Positions 8,273 through 12,177 of a stretch of 12,177 nt of DNA are shown one piece after another. The translations under genes were made by a program, and so were the position numbers. Below the pieces are notes generated by a model. It searched no databases and had not been told where the DNA came from. It worked only from the letters and a program-made list of their open reading frames with translations. Origin of the DNA: DAOVRD01 sp964605915 (lineage in GTDB: Bacteria; Planctomycetota; Brocadiia; SM23-32); assembly GCA_964605915.1 (NCBI GenBank), contig CAZSET010000117.1, positions 1 to 12,177 of the forward strand, read 5' to 3'. Positions within the stretch are counted from its first letter, which is position 1. Each line of letters begins with the position of its first letter.

Positions 8273-8363
8273 ACGTCGTCTCCTACGGTAAGTTGCGTCC
8301 AGTATTCTATGTAAAAGGCGGTGACGCCTGGGCGCCGCTGGCGCGCGCCCATGCCACACGTGC

Positions 8364-8462
8364 AAGGTGCCCTTCAGCTTTCGGGACGTGCCGCTTCCCT
8401 GATCGCCCGCGGGAGAGAGCCGCCCCCTGGGGCGGAGCTGCGTCAGCGACGTCGGGCACCTT
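8364..8462. repeat. inverted repeat enclosing GC-rich hairpins
   Basis: AAGGTGCCC (8364-8372) and GGGCACCTT (8454-8462) are perfect 9-base complements 81 nt apart. Inside, GACGT (8385-8389) can pair with ACGTC (8449-8453), CTGA (8399-8402) with TCAG (8443-8446), and CCGCCC (8420-8425) with GGGCGG (8430-8435) around a CCTG loop. The whole could fold as one branched structure on either strand. It lies between two divergent promoters, upstream of both predicted starts. Function is unknown: it may be a structured RNA, a regulator-binding array or the scar of an insertion. Confidence 0.4.
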
Positions 8463-8465
8463 CGC

Positions 8466-8494
8466 TTTACATAGCGTGCCCGGCGGCCTATACT
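8466..8494 (+). promoter_or_regulatory. sigma70-like promoter of the aminotransferase-dehydrogenase operon
   Basis: TTTACA (8466-8471, five of six), 17 nt, TATACT (8489-8494, five of six). Transcription would start near 8501, leaving a leader of about 137 nt. That leader can form a 7-bp hairpin, CTCGTGC 8540-8546 with GCACGAG 8562-8568, and a small one, CGTTT 8507-8511 with AAACG 8515-8519. Confidence 0.6.
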
Positions 8495-8622
8495 TTGCCG
8501 GCCTTCCGTTTGCCAAACGAGAACACTGTCGGCCCCTCGCTCGTGCCCCTGCGCCGAACGAGCACGAGAACGACGACGAGGACGACCACAAAGATCCCTG
8601 ATTCCCACATTCCCCATAGCAT
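8488..8622 (-). CDS. possible small single-pass membrane protein (44 residues)
   Basis: The minus strand of the aminotransferase leader encodes a short frame from ATG 8622 to TAG 8490-8488. Its N-terminus MLWGMWESG is followed by a strongly hydrophobic run GIFVVVLVVVLVLV (9-22), then RRR and a basic tail ending KRKAGKV. This looks like a single-pass protein with the tail inside the cell. Against it: I see no ribosome site or promoter, it overlaps the opposite-strand promoter, and the Val/Leu run simply mirrors a GAC/GAG-rich low-complexity stretch on the plus strand. It is a weak candidate. Confidence 0.2.
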   Translation of the reverse strand: MLWGMWESGIFVVVLVVVLVLVRRRGTSEGPTVFSFGKRKAGKV

Positions 8623-8637
8623 GAGGCCCAGACCGAC

Positions 8638-10011
8638 ATGGCAGGTAAGACGTTCGACCTGACGCCCAGGGAAGTGCCGCCCGTCGATACGCAGTTCCGG
8701 CGCATCCAGACGCCGATCCCCGTGCCCGAGTCGCTGCCCGTCCTGGAAAAACTGCGCAAGTACGAACCCGTCTCTATGACGGGCCAGCCGCCCGTCGTCT
8801 GGGACCGCGCCGAGGGCTGCCAGGTCTATGACCGCTGGGGCAACATGTGGCTGGACTGGAGCTCAGGCGTGCTGGTGACCAGCGCCGGCCACGGCCGCCG
8901 CGAGATACGGGACGCCATCATCCGGCAGGCCGAGCACGGGCTGCTGCACAACTACTGTTTCCCCAGCGCCATCCGCGCGGACCTGGCCGCGAGGCTGGTC
9001 GAGCTGGCCCCCGAGGGCCTGGACAAGGCATTCCTGCTGACCACGGGCTCCGAGACCACGGAGTGCGCCGTCAAGCTGATGCGCACGTACGGGCGCAAGG
9101 TGGGCGGCGACAGGAAGATCGGCATCGTCAGCTTCGAGGGCGCCTTCCACGGCCGCACGCTCGGGGCACAGATGATCGGCGGCCTGCCCGCCCTGAAGGA
9201 TTGGATCGTGAACCTCGACCCCGCCATGTGGCAGGTCCCCTTCCCCGACGGCTATTGGGTCGAAGACTGCTCCTTCGACCTCTTCCTGAAGACGCTCGAC
9301 GAACAGGGCGTCACGCCCGACATGGTCGCCGGCGTCATCACGGAGACCTATCAGGGCGGCGGCGCGAGCTTCGCCCCGCCGGAGTACATCCAGGCCCTGG
9401 CCGATTGGTGCGCGGAGAACGACATCGTGCTGACCATGGACGAGGTCCAGGCCGCGTTCGGCCGGACGGGCACGATGTTCGGATTCGAGCATTACGGCAT
9501 CGTGCCGGACCTGATCTGCTGCGGCAAAGGCATCTCGAGCGGCCTGCCCCTGGGCGCCGTCATCGGCCGAACGGAACTGATGGACCAGTACCCGCCCGGC
9601 TCGATGACGAGCACCCACAGCGGCAACCCCATCTGCTGCGTCAGTGCCCTGGCCAACCTGGACCTCGTCGAGAAGGAGGACCTGCCCGGCAACGCGGCCG
9701 CGATGGGCCGCATCCTGCACGAAGAGATGGTGGAGGTGGCATCGAAATACCCGCGGACCATCGGCAGCGTGCAGGGCAAAGGGCTGGTTGCGGGGGCGCA
9801 CGTCATCAAGGACGGCAAGAAGGAAGCGGACTACGACCTGGCCTTCGACGTCGTGCGGCGGTGCTTCGAGAAGGGCCTGCTGATGTTCAGCCCCGTCGGG
9901 AGATCGACGCTGAAGATCTGCCCGCCGCTCTGCGTCAACGAAGCGGAACTGCGCGAGGGAGTGGCCGTGCTGGACGAGGCCATCGGCGAGGTACTCGCGG
10001 AAAGGCCGTGA
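8638..10011 (+). CDS. class III PLP-dependent aminotransferase
   Basis: This 457-residue enzyme of fold type I moves an amino group between an amine or amino sugar/amino acid and a keto acid, using pyridoxal phosphate. The conserved landmarks are TTGSETTECAVKLMR (135-149, phosphate-binding turn), FEGAFHGRTLGA (166-177), MDEVQAAFGRTG (267-278, D268 contacting the pyridine nitrogen) and CCGKGISSGLPLGAVIG (294-310) with the Schiff-base lysine K297. Length and order match the 4-aminobutyrate/omega-transaminase group. The substrate cannot be told from sequence, and glutamate-1-semialdehyde mutase-like or amino-sugar activity remain possible. The ATG at 8638 has GAGG at 8623-8626. The dehydrogenase gene starts 56 nt after its stop, so the two probably act in one pathway. 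Codon use is strongly G/C-ending, unlike the flanking R-M genes. Confidence 0.9.
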   Translation: MAGKTFDLTPREVPPVDTQFRRIQTPIPVPESLPVLEKLRKYEPVSMTGQPPVVWDRAEGCQVYDRWGNMWLDWSSGVLVTSAGHGRREIRDAIIRQAEHGLLHNYCFPSAIRADLAARLVELAPEGLDKAFLLTTGSETTECAVKLMRTYGRKVGGDRKIGIVSFEGAFHGRTLGAQMIGGLPALKDWIVNLDPAMWQVPFPDGYWVEDCSFDLFLKTLDEQGVTPDMVAGVITETYQGGGASFAPPEYIQALADWCAENDIVLTMDEVQAAFGRTGTMFGFEHYGIVPDLICCGKGISSGLPLGAVIGRTELMDQYPPGSMTSTHSGNPICCVSALANLDLVEKEDLPGNAAAMGRILHEEMVEVASKYPRTIGSVQGKGLVAGAHVIKDGKKEADYDLAFDVVRRCFEKGLLMFSPVGRSTLKICPPLCVNEAELREGVAVLDEAIGEVLAERP

Positions 10012-10054
10012 CCGGCCCGACCCGCCGGAGCAAGGCCCGAAACGGAAAGAGAGC

Positions 10055-10060
10055 AGGAGG
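10055..10060 (+). promoter_or_regulatory. ribosome binding site deciding the dehydrogenase start
   Basis: A full AGGAGG sits 7 nt before the ATG at 10068. It fixes the start within a frame that is otherwise open for more than 1.2 kb upstream. Confidence 0.8.
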
Positions 10061-10067
10061 AACACGA

Positions 10068-11282
10068 ATGGCTGAACACAAGGTGGACGTCCTGGTTATC
10101 GGGGGCGGCATGATCTGCGAGGAGGCCGTCCTGCCGACGGTCTTCCAGGAGCGCCGGCTGGGCAACGTCAGCAAGGTGACGGTGGTCTCGCTCAACTCGG
10201 CCATCATCGCGCGCCTGCGCGAGGTGTTCCCGGACGAGGAGTTCGTCGGGCTGCCGGACCCCGAAACGACGCCGCCCGACCAGAACATGCCGACCGCCTA
10301 CAAGGACGCGCTGGCCGAGATGGGCGAGAACGGCCTGGTCTACGTGACCACGCCCGACCACCTGCACACGCAGATGGTCCTCGACGCCGTCAACGCCGGG
10401 CTCGACGTGGTGTGCATGAAACCGCTCTGCCTGAAAATGGACGAGGCGTGGCAGATCATCGAGCTGGCCGAGCGGAAGAACGCCTACGTCTTCACGGAAT
10501 ACCACAAGCGGCGCGACCGCGCCGTGCGCGCGCTGCGCTACCGGTTCCGGCGCGGGGACCTGGGCGAGCCGCTCTACGGCCATGCCTGGATCGAAGAGCC
10601 CAAGTACATGCCGCTGGACAAGTTCAAGCTCTGGGCGGAGAAGTCCAGCCCCTTCGAGTACATCGGCACGCACTATGCCGACGTTTACCACTACGTGACG
10701 GGCCTGCAGCCGAAGCGCGTCGTGGCCTTCGGCCAGAAGAAGTACCTGCCGATGACCGGCAGCAACGCCTACGACGCCATCCAGGCCGTGATCGAATGGG
10801 AGGACGGTTCGGCGTTCTGGATTCAGACCTCCTGGGTATGCCCGAACGACAACGCGAAGATGACCCAGCAGGGCATGATGTTCCAGGGCACCAAGGGGGA
10901 GTACAAGGCCGAGCACGCGGACCGCAACTGCTACTTCGTGACCGACGAGGGCGGCTTCGAGCACTACAACCCCAACTTCATGAAGCCCTACGACGACTGG
11001 GACACGCCGGGCGGAACCGACTGGACGGGCTACGGCTACGAGTCGAACTCGATGGGCATCCGCGACAAGCTGAAGATCCTGGCGGCCTGCGAAGGCAAGT
11101 CCCCCGAGGAGCAGGCCGCGGCCCGGCGCGAGCTGCTGCGGCAGTGGGACGCGACCGGCTGCCGCGCCATGCCGCGCCAGGCCCTCATCGGCGTCGCCAT
11201 CAACCAGGCGGTGCGCATGAGCGTCGACGCGGGCGGCAGGTTCGCCACCTTCGACGAGAAGCTCTTCCCCCACCTGGCCTGA
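10068..11282 (+). CDS. Gfo/Idh/MocA-family NAD(P)-dependent oxidoreductase
   Basis: This 404-residue enzyme oxidises or reduces a hydroxyl/keto group, usually of a sugar or cyclitol, with NAD(P). The N-terminal Rossmann loop is VLVIGGGMICEEA (8-20), VYVTTPDHLHTQMVLDAVNAG (91-111) is the family's second strand-helix unit, and K118 in CMKPL corresponds to the catalytic lysine of the usual EKP motif, with Glu replaced by Met. IGTHYADVYHYVTG (199-212) gives the GxHxxD pattern, with H202 and D205. I start at ATG 10068 because AGGAGG (10055-10060) lies 7 nt upstream; the frame is open far upstream inside the aminotransferase gene, but that is a shadow. There is no Tat signal, so it is cytoplasmic, unlike many secreted planctomycete relatives. 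With the aminotransferase 56 nt upstream it could form an oxidise-then-aminate pair (or the reverse) on a sugar-like compound; that is inference. Confidence 0.87.
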   Translation: MAEHKVDVLVIGGGMICEEAVLPTVFQERRLGNVSKVTVVSLNSAIIARLREVFPDEEFVGLPDPETTPPDQNMPTAYKDALAEMGENGLVYVTTPDHLHTQMVLDAVNAGLDVVCMKPLCLKMDEAWQIIELAERKNAYVFTEYHKRRDRAVRALRYRFRRGDLGEPLYGHAWIEEPKYMPLDKFKLWAEKSSPFEYIGTHYADVYHYVTGLQPKRVVAFGQKKYLPMTGSNAYDAIQAVIEWEDGSAFWIQTSWVCPNDNAKMTQQGMMFQGTKGEYKAEHADRNCYFVTDEGGFEHYNPNFMKPYDDWDTPGGTDWTGYGYESNSMGIRDKLKILAACEGKSPEEQAAARRELLRQWDATGCRAMPRQALIGVAINQAVRMSVDAGGRFATFDEKLFPHLA

Positions 11283-11300
11283 AGACGCAGGCCAACGGTC

Positions 11301-12014
11301 TCAGCCGAAGCGCTGCTGGTACAGGTCACACAAACGCTGCACGAAAGCATCGTAGTGAAGTGGATCGCCAATGTGTGGTGCAGCGCCACCCGTGACGTAC
11401 GCCGTGGACGCGTACACCTCATTGTCCATATCTACGACGAGCACGGCCTTCGCGTCCAGCCCTTCCCCGTGTGGCGTCTGGCGCTCGGCAACGGCCCTCA
11501 TCTGGTTGACACAGAGCGCAACAAGCTCGGCAGGACGTGCGTGAGTTGTCCGCTCCGGACGCAAGGGGGACAAGAACGTCGCCGAATGGTTCACAACCAG
11601 TACTCCACCGGCGACAGCTCGGTCAGAATAGCGATGCACGTGTTCGTGGTGTGCCTCCAGGTCCCGCTTTCTGTTCCTGATTGCCTTGCGGTGCTCCGTC
11701 ATAACGCTCTTCATCTCGACGGCAATCTGCACGGTCGAAGGTTGGGTTCTTCGGATGGCATCGTCCGGTGGCGGGCTGGCGGGGGGAGGCGAACCCAGCA
11801 CGAGGTCGACGTTCCAATCGGAAGTGCCGGCCTGCAAAGTGAAGTTGAGGTCGTAGACGAGCTCACCAGCTTGTGCACGTCTCCTGATAATCGGGCAGAC
11901 GGCTACCAGGTCCCGGATAATGGCCTCTGCCAGCGCATTGGAATGCTTATTGGAGCGGGGATGGTAACCTTGCGCCCGCAAGTGTTCGAGGAAGGCAGGG
12001 GGATTAGGACTCAT
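11301..12014 (-). CDS. probable restriction endonuclease of a second R-M system
   Basis: This 237-residue protein overlaps by 11 nt the end of a DNA methyltransferase gene. A PD-(D/E)xK-like core is visible: D70 in WNVDLVLGSP and, after a Pro-rich insert (77-83), VQIAVEMKSVMTEHRK with E100 and K102. A basic helix AIRNRKRDLEAHHEHVHRYS (111-130) follows, then the buried strand GGVLVVN (136-142). The N-terminal part SNALAEAIIRDL (25-36) supplies E30, a plausible fold helix acid. The family cannot be named from sight, and it shows no similarity to the first nuclease beyond the catalytic pattern. The ATG at 12014 has AGAGGTG just upstream, inside the methyltransferase coding end. It converges on the dehydrogenase gene, with only 18 nt between the stops. 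Third positions are looser than in the metabolic genes. Confidence 0.68.
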   Translation of the reverse strand: MSPNPPAFLEHLRAQGYHPRSNKHSNALAEAIIRDLVAVCPIIRRRAQAGELVYDLNFTLQAGTSDWNVDLVLGSPPPASPPPDDAIRRTQPSTVQIAVEMKSVMTEHRKAIRNRKRDLEAHHEHVHRYSDRAVAGGVLVVNHSATFLSPLRPERTTHARPAELVALCVNQMRAVAERQTPHGEGLDAKAVLVVDMDNEVYASTAYVTGGAAPHIGDPLHYDAFVQRLCDLYQQRFG

Positions 12015-12177
12015 GGAAGCGCACCTCTGCGTGCTCGGGCACGCTCGTCATCCGTCTTCTGGCGACCTCAACGTAGCTGGGCTCTATCTCTATGCCGATT
12101 GAGGAGCGCCGGGCGTCAATGGCGGCGAGTGTCGTATTGCCGACGCCCCAGAACGGGTCCAGCACTGTATCCCCGAC
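12004..12177 (-). CDS. DNA methyltransferase, C-terminal end (partial, cut by window edge)
   Basis: The minus strand from 12177 is open for 57 residues to a TAA at 12006-12004. It begins VGDTVLDPFWGVGNTTLAAI, the SAM-binding motif I of DNA amino-methyltransferases, followed by RRSSIGIEIEPSYVEVARRR, the usual strand-and-helix after it. Motif I at the very C-terminus implies the beta order with DPPY/F upstream, outside the window. N6-adenine or N4-cytosine specificity cannot be told. The stop overlaps the start of the nuclease gene (ATGAGTCCTAA), a coupling common in R-M operons. It was too short to stand out as an open frame but is clear from its motifs. Confidence 0.85.
   Translation of the reverse strand, partial: VGDTVLDPFWGVGNTTLAAIDARRSSIGIEIEPSYVEVARRRMTSVPEHAEVRFHES

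Noticed and set aside
8560..8590. GAC/GAG-rich stretch that looked like a short tandem repeat
   Set aside because: The units are irregular and only about 30 nt long; this is low complexity rather than a true repeat array. No CRISPR-like spacing was found anywhere.
8195..8617. N-terminal extension of the first methyltransferase frame
   Set aside because: It is Arg-rich, without family similarity, and would begin far upstream of the promoter at 8244-8272. The methyltransferase fold starts right after the ATG at 8194.
8847..10067. Long upstream extension of the dehydrogenase frame
   Set aside because: The extension is Arg/Gly/Pro-rich and overlaps the aminotransferase in another frame. The AGGAGG before 10068 and the start of the Rossmann fold there fix the real start.
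9831..11273. 480-residue minus-strand frame under the dehydrogenase
   Set aside because: It is an antisense shadow with a low-complexity product rich in Val, Leu, His and Arg; the plus strand has clear catalytic motifs.

Overview
The window is GC-rich bacterial DNA with dense coding, strong G/C preference at third codon positions in most genes, and several GTG starts. A C-terminally anchored Ser/Thr kinase, an FAD_oxidored-family flavoprotein, a Gfo/Idh/MocA dehydrogenase and an ECF sigma factor with a very long C-terminal extension suggest a planctomycete or another PVC-type lineage. That assignment is inference from gene content; no rRNA or other phylogenetic marker is present.

Layout, left to right. 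Bases 2-184 may be the 3' end of an unidentified plus-strand gene. A flavoprotein oxidoreductase (297-1652) follows, with its own promoter. Next come a kinase (2042-3025) with a consensus-like promoter close upstream, and then a CoA-disulfide-reductase/rhodanese fusion (3221-4909) behind a very good promoter and a hairpin-forming leader. An ECF-type sigma factor with a C-terminal extension of about 290 residues (4928-6433) starts 18 nt after the reductase stop, in the same frame, and is probably co-transcribed with it.

The right half alternates strands. On the minus strand, an amino-methyltransferase (8194-7313) and a PD-(D/E)xK-type nuclease (7298-6717) form a type II restriction-modification (R-M) operon with its own promoter. 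On the plus strand, a class III aminotransferase (8638-10011) and a Gfo/Idh/MocA dehydrogenase (10068-11282) form a two-gene metabolic operon. Back on the minus strand, a second R-M system has its nuclease at 12014-11301, and its methyltransferase runs off the right edge (12177-12004, C-terminus only, overlapping the nuclease start by 11 nt). The two-gene operon is thus bracketed by two different R-M systems. Both show looser third-position G/C than the metabolic genes, which suggests a defence hot spot with acquired cassettes.

Six sigma70-like promoters were found by eye, all with exactly 17-nt spacers and five of them placed sensibly before genes. The least explained parts are the C-terminal domain of the sigma factor, the two nucleases (neither of which I can assign to a named enzyme), and the structured 443-nt gap between the divergent methyltransferase and aminotransferase genes. 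No tRNA, rRNA, CRISPR array, transposase or convincing rho-independent terminator was seen.
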